Positions 13,427 to 25,764 of a stretch of 64,000 nt of DNA are shown piece after piece. Position numbers and translations under genes: made by a program. The stretch spans positions 19,052,001-19,116,000 of the forward strand of contig NC_092312.1 in assembly GCF_036785885.1 (NCBI RefSeq), given 5' to 3'. The notes beneath the pieces were generated by a model. That model ran no database searches. It had not been told where the DNA came from and worked only from the letters and a program-made list of their open reading frames with translations. The DNA comes from Coffea arabica (Eukaryota > Streptophyta > Magnoliopsida > Gentianales > Rubiaceae). Positions within the stretch are counted from its first letter, which is position 1. Each line of letters begins with the position of its first letter.

Positions 13427-13887
13427 GTGGGGATGTTAGCGAGCCGAACTACTCGCGAGTAGCTTGGTCAATGGTTTGGCTTGAACTCGATCAAACCGAG
13501 TTCGAGCCGAGTCTCGAGCTACTCGAGTACACATTTGAGTCGAGTTAGAGTCAAAATTTTGCAACTCGTGGCTCGTCGAGTAGCTCGTCAAGCCATATAA
13601 TTTAAATAATATATATGTATTATAATTATAAAATGACTATTATGGGTATAATTTATACTGAATTTACAAGTAAGGTATCGAGTCAAAAAACTTGATTATT
13701 TGACTCGATAAGGCTTGACTAAAGGTCGAGCCTTATCGAGTTGAGTCTCGAGCTTTTAAAGATTTTCTCGAATTAAGCTCGAGTTTGAGATTTTTCGATT
13801 CGATCGAACTCGAGCCAAGTTATTTATAGGTCGAGTCGAGCTCGAGTATAGCAATACTTGAGTTCGACTCGGCCCGATTACATACCT
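13427..13887. mobile_element. hAT-like MITE rich in CGAG/CTCG motifs
   Basis: The 461-bp element starts GTGGGGATGTTAGCG and ends CGATTACATACCT, an imperfect inverted repeat. It is flanked by 8-bp direct repeats GCTTATAG (13419-13426) and ACTTGTAG (13888-13895), 6 of 8 identical. Both ends carry many GAGTCGAG/CTCGAG words around an AT-rich core. The 8-bp target site and TA/GGGGATGT-like end fit hAT non-autonomous elements. Relatives are at 32722-33182 and 61792-63358. Confidence 0.72.
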
Positions 13888-14217
13888 ACTTGTAGTTGTA
13901 GGTACCTAATTTATTGTGCATGAAATTAATTGGAAATCATTTAAACCAAAAGGAAAAAAAATAAAGAAAACAGTTTTTCAGGTATTTTGACTACTTTTTT
14001 TTTCTAATTACTATCTGTGTATATATACACACGCACACACATAAATACAGATACACTTTTTTTTATTTGGGAGCAATTTACACACGCACACTTAATTGAG
14101 TGAATGAATACTACCATATCTTTATCTTGACAATATTCATCTCTAAAAATAGATGAAGATGAAAAATTAATTAGAAAGGCAGATTTTTTGGATTGATTTC
14201 TCATGCTATCGGAAAAC

Positions 14218-14260
14218 CACGTGTTTGAGCAGCCACCAACCACAACTATTCTGACACGTC
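14218..14260 (+). promoter_or_regulatory. G-box and ACGT element upstream of the AT12CYS gene
   Basis: CACGTG at 14218-14223 and GACACGTC at 14253-14260 lie 170-210 bases before the start codon. ACGT cores are bound by bZIP/bHLH factors and are common in stress-responsive plant promoters. Function is inferred from motif and position only. Confidence 0.4.
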
Positions 14261-14428
14261 ATAAGCTTATGTGCACCACGGTACACCTGATAAAAATTTC
14301 CTAGTATATATTCCTATCTCCATGTGATGGTTCACGAACTCGTTTTATTTGGATGATAAAACTATAAGCTCAACTCGCTGCGTCTTCATTTCTATCTCTA
14401 GGTTCCACCGCCGCCTCAACTCTGAATC

Positions 14429-16999
14429 ATGCCTCGCCGAAGCACAGGGGGTAAAATTCCTTCCCGATCTACCCCTGGTTACCTTTTTATTTTTCCTGGA
14501 CTTGTAGATCTGTGATACCCTCTCATCTCTGTCTGCTAGGGTTTTTGTAGATATGTTTAGATTACTCTTATTTTCTTGAGCCTATTGCTTGATGAAGCTT
14601 TTAAGATGGCATTTTATAGCTTGAGCTTAGGTTAGTTTATGATACTATTGTTTTCTGTTTCTATTTGCTTTTCTGTGTTTGACTGGTTGTTTCCTTGCTT
14701 TTGGAATTTGTCAAGGGGAGGAAAGGTTGGATGTTTAGGTCTAAATGGCTACTGTAAAATTGCTGTATTTAGTTACTTGTTAAGTTTGCTAATTAGCGGA
14801 TAATCTCGAGTCCTAAACTGGTTTGAATTGGTCAGTAATGGTATATTTTGCGGGAAAGAAAGAATCTAATGACCTAGGTTTTAGACAGACTGGATGCATT
14901 TTCTGATTGACTTGAACAAGGTTGAGCATCTGGACTATGTAATTTTCTCCTTCTCTTGGAACTAATACATTTGTACTTTTTCTGGGCTAGACTTTAATTG
15001 CTTGTTCAATTATACTTGTGGGGCGTGTGGTGTATAATTTGATTTCCTTAAAAAATGTGGGTTTTATCTTTTATTCCGAGTACTCTAGGGGGTAGCTAAT
15101 CTTTGTGGTTGTTTTTCAACTTCGTGCCTTGGGAATTACTATTTGTTCTATCCAATCTTGCACATGAAACTTTTTGTGCCATCCTGGTATCTTGGATGTC
15201 TGCAATATACTTCTTTCAGACATTATTGTCAAAATTAATTCCTGTTGCTTATGATTTTCAAACAAAATTGGCGTTGTTCCATATCTTTTTCCATGTGTTC
15301 CACGAAGTTCCAGTTGGCAATGATGAACTTTTTCCATTTCTAAAATCTGTGCGCAGGAAGACCTGCACCACGGCCAGCTGCTCGTCCCGCACCAGCCCGC
15401 AATCCTCCTCAACCTGGTATGATTTAGCATAAAGGCATTGGGAAAACAAGTATGAATTGTGTTGAAAATTTTCCTGCATCAGCTGCTTGCTTTCTAGCTT
15501 ATTGCAACCTTTTCATTTTCAGAACAAGTATATGAATTCTCAATGATCATGTCAATTACATGTTCTTTTCTGTGTTTTTCTGATGAATCCTTTAGATGAC
15601 CCATTATGTTTCTGCATCTGAAGTTTTACTATCTCTGTGATGCAGTGAATCATGCACCTCCTCCTGCTCCTGTTCAAGCTAGTGGTGGTGGATCCTTGCT
15701 TGGAAACATCGGTTCAACCATAGCGCAAGGTACCTAAAGAGTTCTTACTCTTTATAACTCTTGCAACAATCCTAATAATCTGTGCCAAAGAGACTACTTG
15801 ATATGTCGAAGTTAATCAGTATTTTTTTAGTTACAAACTGAACTTGGAGAAGAATGGTAAGAATACTTGTGATCGTGTCGATTAATTTCCATGAAAATTT
15901 TTTCTTCGGCTTGTTGACCGACTTTTCTCCGTCTACTGGCCCTATAATGATTATTAGTTTTGCAAAATGTGTAACATTTCCATAGAGGCACTAGTTTTAA
16001 CTGCCCCTTTCTTTTGTTGTAGGCATGGCTTTTGGTACTGGAAGTGCAATGGCTCACAGGGCTGCTGATGCTGTCATGGGTCCACGGACCATTCAACATG
16101 AAACTGTTGGCTCTGAAGCAGCTGCTGCTCCTGCACCAACCACAAACAGCATGGGTGGTTCTGATGCTTGCAGTGTGCATGCTAAGGCATTCCAAGATGT
16201 ATGTTCACTTTTCTTGACTAATCTCTGAACCAGACTGCTGAATTAGTCGTTTGCTTTTCTTCTTTCATTTTTCCTCTATTTCTTTCTCTTTTTTTTTTTT
16301 ATTGGGGGGCACCCGGGGCGTTGTGTGAGAGGAGAAAGTGGGTACCTGAGTCCTCATGACTAATTTATCTGCACAGGCTTCTTTATTGAAGAATTAATTG
16401 CGTCAGAATATTATATTCATTGATGTATTTGTCAGTGATAAACTAAAGTACATTAGTACCTTGTTTACTAAATTGTGTCGGTGAAGATTTTTGTCTCTGC
16501 TTTTTCTTTGATGCTGTTGGTGGTGTTTTTATGATGATGTTAATTTTTAAACATGTCTATACCTTTAAAGAAAGAGACATCAGAGAAGAGGCAGGAATAG
16601 AGGAGATGTGAATGCCTGACATGCAAGTATATTGGGGTTAATGGATGAAACATTATTTTGGTCTTTGTAGTTTTTTAGATGCCACATCTGTGGCGTGCAA
16701 GTGTTTCTCATTAGCACTGAGCCTCGGGCGAATTTGTCCTACCAAACTACATCTGTCCTCCTTTTTGGAAAGATTAGTTTGTACATGGTCTACGTTAGGG
16801 TTTTCATTAGATGTAGTTTCCCGTTTGTGCAGTATTAGAATTTACTGTCTCTAATATGTAGGAGTTTCTCATTTTGTGGCTTTATCTGTTTCTTTTGCAG
16901 TGCTTGAATGGCTATGGCAATGACATCAGCAAGTGTCAGTTTTACATGGATATGTTGTCCGAATGCAGGAGGACCTCTGGGTCTATGATGAGTTCTTGA
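14429..16999 (+). CDS. AT12CYS: twin-CX9C CHCH-domain mitochondrial protein (AT12CYS / CHCHD2-like), 5 exons
   Basis: Small intermembrane-space protein of the CHCHD2/Mic17 group; plant members are mitochondrial stress-response proteins whose exact job is not settled. Exons 14429-14450, 15357-15416, 15646-15729, 16023-16198, 16901-16999 join in frame to 146 residues. The N-terminus starts MPRRSTGG and is rich in Arg, Pro and Ala. A Gly-rich hydrophobic centre (GNIGSTIAQGMAFGTGSAMA) precedes MGPRTIQHE. The C-terminal CHCH fold has two CX9C pairs: C-SVHAKAFQD-C and C-QFYMDMLSE-C, the substrate type of the Mia40 relay. The first exon is only 22 coding bases. The gene converges on the gamma-glutamyl peptidase gene. 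Confidence 0.93.
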
Positions 17000-17714
17000 G
17001 CTTGTTGCATGTGAAATGAAAGATTCATTAGATGGGATTCCTATGACTGCTGCACGTATACCTATGGAATTTAAGTTCTTGAATAATGTTCTGAAAACAT
17101 GAATTTGATGTAAACTTTCGATTAATCAGCTACGCGTCACGGTACTATCTATTGATGCTTCTCTTCGCAGATCTTGAGCGATTGTCGAATGCGGATTATT
17201 ATCATCTTTTAACGCCTTATATCAGTCTATTTTCTGTTAGTTTTGTGAGTTCGTTTTGCTTATCCGTGATTTATTGTGACTGGTTTTGAACTTAATTGGA
17301 TTTTAAGATTTGTGTTAAAGCTAGCAGCTAAATTGCTGGTTACGAGACAGCCAGACGGGCAAGGAAATAAATCGAGTATAATATAATCAGCTGAGTGTTA
17401 CAAGTGACGTTTGTTCCTCGTAACTTCGCTTGTTTCAAGTTTGAAGAGAACCCCCGGTCCCTTGTTTATTTGGTGGATAAACGATGTGCAACCGTAGTTC
17501 TCTTCTTGTAAAATGTCAATTGTACCTTTTATTAATCAGAGGCCAACGCCAGTTTGGAAAAGTCCAACATTTATCATTTTGGGAAAAAAAAATTTTTTTT
17601 GCTTTGGAATTTACAATGATGCTTCTAGTTCTAGCTCTGGTATACGCGAGGACTCAAGACAATTGCATCAAAAAATTCTGAAAACAAAAAATAAAAGTAA
17701 AAATGACTCGGCGT
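17000..17714. other. 3' region of the AT12CYS gene and intergenic DNA
   Basis: Probable 3' leader to about 17280 (AATAATGTTC near 17082 could be a weak polyadenylation signal), then unremarkable sequence up to the hAT-like element. Short open frames at 17484-17740 have no recognisable domain. Confidence 0.4.
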
Positions 17715-18456
17715 TGGAGGTGGGTAAAATTATCCGCTAATTCGAAAATCTGTCATATTCGATCCGATTCAATCTGAAAATTAGGATATTGGATTTTGAT
17801 TATTTGATTGGGGCAAAAGAGGGTTGGATACCCGCTAAGATGCGGGGCGGATTATGGTCACATAATTAAAAACTCGTAAGTATCTGATCCACCCCGCATA
17901 TATATTTTTTTTTTATTTTTTATTTTTATACACACTATAAAATAATAATTTAGAACTAAATAAGTAATTTTATTAAACAAATTACATTACAAATATGAGA
18001 GACTATAGTTTATTTACAAGATTCATTTGTAGAGGTCATGATCTTATGTTTTATAGAAAAAAGTTTAATTAATGTGGAACATATCTATTAAAAATTGTGC
18101 TACTTATTTCAAACTTTTATTGATTTTGAATTCTTTTAATTTTTTTCTTTTATCTTATATTCTCTTCATATGCTTGTTTCTTGGTGGGAAACCTTTTTTT
18201 AGAAAAAAAAATTATTAAATCTTAGATGAATGTGTAAAATATAAAATTAAATTGGTATAAATTATTTTTTTTTAAAAAGTAAATGATAAATGAGGCGGGC
18301 CGGGTACTCGCTGACTCGACCCTATCTCAGCGGGTACCCTATAATACCCGCTGATATGCGGGGCGGGTAAGGGTAAAAAAATGGCTAACCCGCAAGGTGC
18401 GGATCGGGTCAGTCAAATGGTAAATGAGGCGGGAACCCGACCCGCGCCCACTCCTG
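17715..18456. mobile_element. hAT-like MITE rich in GCGGGTACCC-type motifs
   Basis: The 742-bp element begins TGGAGGTGGG and ends CCCACTCCTG, an imperfect inverted repeat. Flanking 8-bp repeats CTCGGCGT (17707-17714) and CTCTGCGC (18457-18464) match at 6 positions. GC-rich ends with GCGGGTACCC and CGGGGCGG words surround an AT-rich core. A different subfamily from the CGAG-rich elements in this window. Confidence 0.68.
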
Positions 18457-18464
18457 CTCTGCGC

Positions 18465-19199
18465 TGATCAAAAAATTAAATTAAAGATTATTTTTATTTA
18501 CTGAGTGGCGCAAGAAACTCCGATTTGGCAACCTAGGAAATTCTAAAAAGAATGTTGACGGGAATTATTTAAGAAGTTCGAAGTTTTTACTAGTTTATCC
18601 TTTTCCTATTTAGTTGGTATTTTTCTTAATCCTAGCTGCTTCAATATCCTAATCACAACCATATCATCCATTTTTTTGCTCTTCCCCTCCCTTTGGGTAA
18701 TTTTTTTTTTTAAATCCTATGTGCTTTGGTATCCTAACCACAACAATATCATCCATTTTTTGTTCTCAAAAAATAGTGATGAGGTAATACATTAATTTTA
18801 ATTCATATATATGAGCGTTGGGACTTGAGTCGGAAACTTGAGGTTGTTTTCTAGGCCGACGGAGGATCGTAAATCTGTGTCAACCACCGTATGGTCACCC
18901 CGGAAATCAATTACTAAAAGACAAGGGATAGAGAAGAAAAATCAAATCAAAGGCCTTGAAGTTAAATCAAAACAGGTTCATTTGACCTCGAGAGTCCAGT
19001 CTATTTCGACAGTAATGACATGTAATGATGTCAAAACGACTAACTCTTTCTCCGTAATTGCCTGCTCCATATGGTCTTTTTGCAGGGTTTTTAAGGAAAA
19101 TGTGCACATAGAAATTTCCCTAATCAAATCCTGGAGGACAGTGGATCTTCTTATCTACAGCTTCCCCAAATTCGCCTACGCTGAATTGAAACCTCATCA
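18465..19199. other. intergenic region, 3' flank of the peptidase gene
   Basis: AT-rich; the last part is probably the 3' untranslated region of the minus-strand peptidase gene. A plus-strand open frame at 18838-19308 overlaps the last exon antisense and is not supported. Confidence 0.4.
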
Positions 19200-19916
19200 T
19201 CACAATCTACTACCCTTGAGGAAGCTGATGCACAACTTCTTCCATGCCTCCCTATCAGGTTCGCGAGCGTCCAAGTCAGACTTAGCCTCATCAGCACACG
19301 ACTCCTGAATAAACGCAGCAGACACGTTTAAGAAAAAAGGTTGTATATGTCAGCACCAGAGAACTTTTGTTCGATTTACACTATCTATCAAATCCAGGAA
19401 GAAAAATCAGTAAACCTCGATGAGATTGCGTTGAAGAAGACGGTCAATCAAGTGCAGAAGAATGTCCTTGGTATACTCAGGATGACCCTGAATGCCCATG
19501 ATGTGATCACCATACCTGAACATCTCTACCCCTGTTCTACCAGACCAGGCCAGTACTTCAGCTTTTGGTGGAAGTTCCCTCACCTGGCTTGTTCAGATAA
19601 GTTTTTACAGAATTTGTGTAAGTAAACATGTTTTAACCCGTTCCATTCGCTTGAAGAATGAAGAAAGCGTGGGAACGAAACCAAACCTCATCACGGTGGC
19701 ATTCAATAACAGAGAGATAAGCAGGCATTTTCAAAGATGTGAAGAGCTTCGACGATGATAGCTGAACATTTGTGACTCCAATGTCCCACCCTGCTGTTGC
19801 TCGACCGGTCTTTCCACCCAGTGCACGTCCCAGTATCTATAGTTACATGAAAAAACCCTTTTACGTATATATAAAAAAAAATGTTGGCCATAAAAGCCAA
19901 TCAATCCGTATGTCTT

Positions 19917-19951
<35 letters not shown>

Positions 19952-22226
19952 CAATTGTCATGCTAAGTGAGTAGCAAAAAGGCAAGGTGCCACACGTGTT
20001 GATCCACAACATCTTGTTTTTTGTTGACAAGAAGATACCTTGTCACCGTCTCTATTGATCAATAATCGAGAAACCAAGGTATCTAACCATACCATAGTAG
20101 AGAGATGGAAAAAATACAATACAAAGACAGAAACATCGCACGCCTGGACCACTACGAGGAAATCAGGTGGTGGTATGTCACATCAATCAATTTAAGTCCT
20201 CCTGTCCGACGCAACCTTCAGGCTAAATGTAACTTTGATTGAAACTTTCTTCAGTACAATGCCTTTAAATTTGTGGAGCACAATGGCTTCTAATTACGAG
20301 CGGCAGACATCACATCGCATAGGAATTTGAACACAAATTGAAATTACTGCTGGTGTTTTTTTTTTTTTATCTTTCTAATGCCTTCTCGATCCGATCCGAT
20401 CCGAGAGGAAACAAATGGTCAGTACCAAATTGAATCAAGACAACTGCATGATGTGGATTAGAGAAAGGGCGCAGGAAAATAGAAAGCTAGCCAGCCCACA
20501 AAATGATAGGAGTATTCAATAATTCAACCAGCTCTCGATCTAATCTAAGGTTGGAATAAGTCAGATTGCATATCAGGTACGAAAAAGCAAAAGCTTTTGG
20601 GCCACTGCCAACCAGATACAGATTGCACCACCCCAGGTAGAGGCCAGCACTAGCAGAGGAGGGGACCAAAGGGGTTTGTTTCAAAACTGCACTAAATAAT
20701 AGCCGACGTACCACCATTTTCACAAAACTGCCTATCCCAGCAGCAAACAGATTCGGACCACAAATTAACAGCCTCTGCATTTGGTATCCGCCGTCCCATC
20801 CCATCCCATCCCATCCCATGGAGGCAAAGAGGCAGTGGAATCCACTTGACTGGCTCCACTCCTTCCACTTCTCTCTCAATCCCCCCGGTCCCAAAGCGAG
20901 GTTCCATCAAATTTATGAAGTTAGCTAAATGTTTTAGTCCACGAGCATTATAATATTGCACTGCCCAAACAGGTCACGAATTGGCAGCTGGTTGACGGTT
21001 CTATTAAAGAAATTTCAATTGACCAGGAATCCGATGCCAAGTGTTCCCTCTATATTTGAACAACTTTCTCCTAACTAAAAGAGATTTCTCATCTCCTTCA
21101 TCAGAGAAAAAATTTTTTTTTTTCTCATCTCCCAGTAGTATGATTTAATCATCCATGATTATAGTCAATGACCTGAGACGTTAATTAATTTGCAGTTCCA
21201 AACAGACGAGTCAGTGGACCGAGTACGGAAGAAAAGGAAGAGACGTGCTGCCATAGCCCCACTGAAAAAGTGCGACTTAGTCTTTTGTTTCCAGCAGCAA
21301 CAGCAAGCAAATCTAACAAAACAATTAATTTTTTATGATGCTGTCCTAATCGCACCATAATAATAATAACATCTCAACACGGCTATCCAACTCAGTGTTG
21401 ACATTAAATTCACATGTCTAAAGAACCTTTTAGAAAGAAAACAGGAATGAAGTTGAACAGCTGACAAAATGGCCACAATTTGTCAACTTTGGTTAATGAG
21501 ACTAATAAACCATTTTTCAACGCGTGACTTTGAAGACCAAGTACAGAGAGAATGTGCAAGTTCCAACCACTGAAATGATTTCAGCGACTTAGTAGTCTTT
21601 TTTGTTTCCCCTAAGAAAATCTAACTAAACAACAATTAATAATATATCTATGTTGCACATAAGCATGGTTTAAAAGCTAAGTACGGGCGTTATAGTCATG
21701 GGTTGAACTACCAAATTCTTCGAATCAGCATGTCTCCAATAATAACACCTTTTAGAACTTAGAAAAGACGCCCTACCAATTTACGACAACTAGCAAAGCC
21801 CTCAAACTCGAGAGCACCGACAGCTGTAAGAAACATGCTCAGTCGTCAGTACTGTACTGTACTGTACTGCGCATTTTCTCAGGAAAACAACAGCAAATTT
21901 TCACCTAACTCCACCACCTGCATATTGCAGAACAAACTACTTCTGCTTTTAGCTTTTAATGGAGGTGAGGACAATCTAAGATGAACGAAAAGGTTAATCT
22001 TTTTCATCCACTGTTAATTTAAAATAAAAAGCCTTGTGCTAGGTATAAAAATAACTTAACCCGTACGTGATGCTCATTAATTTACTCCTGCTTACCGCTT
22101 CTTATCTCACTCGTCAAGGTTAGTTAGTCCATAAATGAAAGAATAGCCTTGGAAGCAACGAGATTTGATTTTTGCAGTAATTGTTTTGCTAACATATATG
22201 TATGTATGTATGTATATGTATGTATA

Positions 22227-22283
<57 letters not shown>

Positions 22284-22590
22284 GGTGACCGAAGCATATG
22301 CCCAGAACTTTCTTCTTCATGGAATCCAATTGTTTGAGCAGATTGAGAAGCCTGCAGATCCAGCCATCAGTCCCATGAGCATCACTGCAACTTCCACTGA
22401 TGACAAACCCATCAAACTCTTTAATCTCTTCGTCATCAGGGAACTCACCATTGGCCACACGAAACACCTTCCAGGTTTCACCTTCTTCCCCCAGCATTCT
22501 CACGAAAACTCCAAAGTACCCTCCATAAATCTTCTTCACGTACTCGGGATCATCTGCACACAGCAGAACCCCAAACTTCTTGCCACCCAT
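19200..22590 (-). CDS. GGP: gamma-glutamyl peptidase-like class I glutamine amidotransferase, 4 exons
   Basis: Plant GGP proteins are cytosolic class I amidotransferase-fold enzymes that remove the gamma-Glu from glutathione and its conjugates. Exons on the minus strand: 22590-22282, 19836-19687, 19583-19416, 19304-19200; all junctions are phase 0 and give 243 residues, normal for the family. Marks: EYVKKIYGGYF near the start, DGFVISGS, the nucleophile elbow KVLGICFGHQ with Cys99, VIECHRDEV across a junction, and GIQGHPEY with His187 and Glu189 completing the triad. The C-terminus EPDREAWKKLCISFLKG is typical. The start is the ATG at 22590; a longer frame to 22617 needs TTG. Intron 1 is 2.4 kb and its donor GT is the first dinucleotide of a (TA)25 tract. 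Which GGP paralogue it is cannot be told. Confidence 0.92.
19919..19948. repeat. (CA)15 microsatellite
   Basis: Uninterrupted CA repeat inside intron 1 of the peptidase gene, about 85 bases from the exon 2 acceptor. Confidence 0.9.
22231..22280. repeat. (TA)25 microsatellite at a splice donor
   Basis: A pure TA run of 50 bases whose last A, with C22281, is the complement of the donor GT of intron 1 of the minus-strand peptidase gene. A TATG/TATA-rich stretch at 22195-22230 continues it. Confidence 0.92.
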
Positions 22591-22626
22591 TCTTATATTT
22601 TCTCTCTCTGCTACCAACGAATTCTT

Positions 22627-22650
22627 GAGAGAGAGAGAGAGAGAGAGAAA
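22627..22650. repeat. GA/CT repeat in the 5' leader of the peptidase gene
   Basis: A run of GA on the plus strand (CT on the coding strand) 37-60 bases upstream of the ATG. CT-rich tracts are common in plant 5' leaders. Confidence 0.8.
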
Positions 22651-22778
22651 AAGGAGAGGGACGAGATTGAGGGGAGAGCTGAAGTGGGATGGAAGGAGCT
22701 CGTGATCTTGGCCTCGTGGTCGGGGCCGGTGGGAGGATGATGTGAAGACAGGATGCTGAGTCGTCGTTTGTTTTTGTG

Positions 22779-22788
22779 TTTATATAAT
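22779..22788 (-). promoter_or_regulatory. probable TATA box of the peptidase gene
   Basis: On the minus strand ATTATATAAA lies about 190 bases upstream of the start codon, followed by a CT-rich leader. Position and match are typical for a plant core promoter. Confidence 0.5.
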
Positions 22789-22799
22789 AAGCTGATGGG

Positions 22800-24194
22800 A
22801 GCACAGCACAGGGAAAAGGGGAAATGTCGTGCTCTCCTTCTAGGTGTTCGAATTTACGATTTTGTCCCTCTTGAATTGATTTCCCTGTTTTTTCTTCTGT
22901 TGCCCGCCCCCTTGATTTCCTAGCTGCCGTAATTTACGTCCGAATCCCTTGATTTCTGTGAACTCCCCAACCGGCAACTTCCAACATTGATACGCATTTG
23001 ACATTCTACGGAATGTCATTTTTTTCTTTCTGAAGAAAACTGCTAAATGTGAATGCTTGAGTATTCTGCTGCCCCGAAAAAAATGATTCTGCGGTAAAGA
23101 ATGAGCAAGAAAAGGAAAGCAGACCGTATATATATACATTCTCAGCTGTGTGCAAAGTTGCTTTCTGAAGTTGATTCGGTACCCCTTTTGATTTGATATG
23201 ATTTTTTGATTTTTTTTTTTTTTCCATTACAAGGATCTCTCTCAATTCATTTTGTGATTCAGACCTAATTAAAGGTTGATGAATATTATTTGGTTTCCTT
23301 AAACCAAAATATTCTGATTATGTAATCGTTTCACACATGGTAAGTCAATTTTTGCGGGCAGATTCTATAAGTTGAACTTGAGTTCAACCGCATTATTCTT
23401 AATTAGGGATCAAGGACCTTAATAACCAAAACAAGGCGCGTTAGTTACTACTGCTGCTGTTCTTTGAAAAAAATTTCGACCGAGATTCAATGAATCTAGA
23501 CATCATTACGAACTGTTCTCATCGTTGGGGGCAGGGGAGGCGAGGGGAGGGGGGATTATTTCTTTCGCTTTCCTTTTTGGTCCTAGTCGGAGGCTCGTAA
23601 AACGGAACAGGCTTAAGTCAAGCAAGAAGGGGACCAACAAAATTTCAAAGATAAAGTGGTCCGGTCCGTTTCACCCCATACATAGGGCGGGGAATTGGCC
23701 AATTGGGATGATCTGGATTTCAATTTTATACAGCATTTGCTTCAATTCGACGTCAAGGTTTTTGGCCCTTATTTAATTCCCAATTTGACGTTGACTAGTG
23801 GTGAAAGGGAATACCTAACACCACCATTTCCAAGTTTCCCAATTTTCTTGATTAGGTTATGCTGAGCATGACTTTCCATTACATGGTGGATAAAAATACT
23901 CCGCCCCTCTAAAATATGGCTTGCAGGCACCTAAAAAGTGAAAACTACTTGAACAATGAAATCACTGTCGATGCATTGAATCTTGATGCATATTAAAAAG
24001 ACTCGATCGAGTAGTATTAGCTCAATGCAAGGCTACGCTTCAATATTAGTGTAGATTAGTAGTAGGCTCTTTAAATTCCTTTGGATTTCCCGTAACAAAA
24101 GTCATCATGAATCTTCAGTTATGCACCACAATGTTTAGGATCCTCAAAGGTTGCAATAAAGATACGCACCACTAATGTGGTACCATTCAATTTT
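22800..24194. other. intergenic region, no gene seen
   Basis: AT-rich with short purine runs. Small open frames such as 23525-23776 show no motif. Nothing else recognised. Confidence 0.4.
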
Positions 24195-25079
24195 GGGGAT
24201 TGTTTCGCAAACCTCTTCTAAGGTTTCTGATTATTTCATTGGCCTCCTTAATATTTTCAAAATTATACTGACCTCCCCTAAGGTTAATTATCTTGTAACA
24301 TTTAAGTCCAATCAATAATTAAAAAGTGGTTTTAGGAGAAAAAAAGATAATATGATTCCATTATTACCCCTCATCTGCTATATTATTTAATTAATTTAAT
24401 ACCAACCTGCACATTAAATAAGAACACTAAATTTTTTTATTTATTATTAGGAATCAAATCACAAATAGTATCATTTTATAATTTTCGTTCAATTTAAAAT
24501 CTGAATTACTCTTTTTGGTTACGTACCCATTGTCAAACATATATAGTCAATAACAAATAATCAAAAAATTTTCAACCAAAATATTTCAAAAGAACAAACT
24601 TTAATATCATAAATATTCTTGTCAACATATTAATGTTAGTTGCCGAGATTTTTATGGTATTAAAGTTTAGTCTTTGTAATATTTTGGTTACAGATTTTTT
24701 TTAATTATTTGTTACTGGTCATGTTTGACAATAGGTTTGTAACTGAAAAGAACAATTTGAATCTCACATTAAGTGAAATATATAGAATGATATACTATTT
24801 TTGATGGCATACGTGATTTAATCCCTAATGATAAACAGTAAATTCTAGTATTTTCTTTAATGTTTGGGTTGGTATTGGATTAATTAAACAATTTAGTAGA
24901 TGAGGGGTAATGATGAAATCACATTATCTTCTTTCTTCTAATATCACTTTTCAACTGTTGGTTAGATCCAAATGTTGCAAGATAATAAATTTGAAGGGAG
25001 ATAAGTGTAATTTTTAAAATTTGAAGGGAGGTAAGTGAGATAATTAGAAATTTCAAGGAAGGTTTCTGAAATCATCCCC
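24195..25079. mobile_element. 885-bp element with diverged ~110-bp terminal inverted repeats
   Basis: The left end GGGGATTGTTTCGCAAACC pairs with the right end GGTTTCTGAAATCATCCCC. The inverted match continues about 110 bases inward, through TATCTTGTAACATTTAAG on the left and its partner near 24965. The arms are rich in CCTCCCTTAAGG-like words. Flanking target repeats could not be recognised, which fits an old insertion. A related single end is at 281-360. Superfamily unknown, possibly MULE-like. Confidence 0.7.
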
Positions 25080-25730
25080 TCTTTTTCGTGGATTTAGTAG
25101 CAGCTGACAGCACAATTACGTGGAAGTGGTCATGTCATGTGACATTCTAACGAAAGCATGGATCACGTGCAAACCTTGGCAAGCAGGACAGGAGAAAAAT
25201 ACGTGGCGTGTGTGGCCCATTTACGGTTTTCCCGGAGGGTGATGAATTGAGCCTAGAACTAATTCTTTCATGTCTAAATTGCAAGTAGAGTTGAGGAGGG
25301 TAAATTTGATATTTTGTCCAATAATTGAACAGAAAAAGATTTTTGTCGTGGCATTAACAACTTGTATTTTTACTTGTAGTATTTGTTTTCTAAGTTAATG
25401 AAATGGTATGAATAGGGTTAGACTTGAACATCAAGAAGAATAAAAGGATCGTGAGGAGGATGATTATTTAATGCTTGTATCATCAATATATTTTTCGATC
25501 ATTTTTTTTATTTCATATATACTATGTAAAAAAAGTGTTACAGTATTTTTTTTTCCAAAAAAATCATTCCAAATAGTCAAACACTTTCAATACACGTCAA
25601 TAAAACGCTGTTGTTTTCACAGCGCGAGCATGCACCAAAAATCATTTCGTGCTGCTTTGCTTTAGGTGATCATTCGGCGCTAGTGCTATTACAACATTGA
25701 TTTCATAATTCTTGTTTTGACCAGGTTTCA
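25080..25730. other. intergenic region
   Basis: No gene recognised. A short patch near 25490-25600 (TATGTAAAAAAAGTGTTACAG and following) resembles the internal part of a common plant MITE also seen near 13270-13350 and 27930-27980. Confidence 0.35.
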
Positions 25731-25764
25731 TTTCATCCTCAAGGATTTCAACTAGCCTTTGCCT

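Noticed and set aside
18838-19308. 156-codon plus-strand open frame
   Set aside because: Its 3' part is antisense to the last exon of the peptidase gene, and it has no domain.
22591-22617. N-terminal extension of the peptidase (VAERENIR)
   Set aside because: It needs a TTG start; the ATG at 22590 matches the family start and the upstream part is CT-rich leader.
22165-22740. 191-codon plus-strand open frame
   Set aside because: It is antisense to exon 1 of the peptidase gene and contains the (TA)n tract translated as Ile-Tyr repeats.
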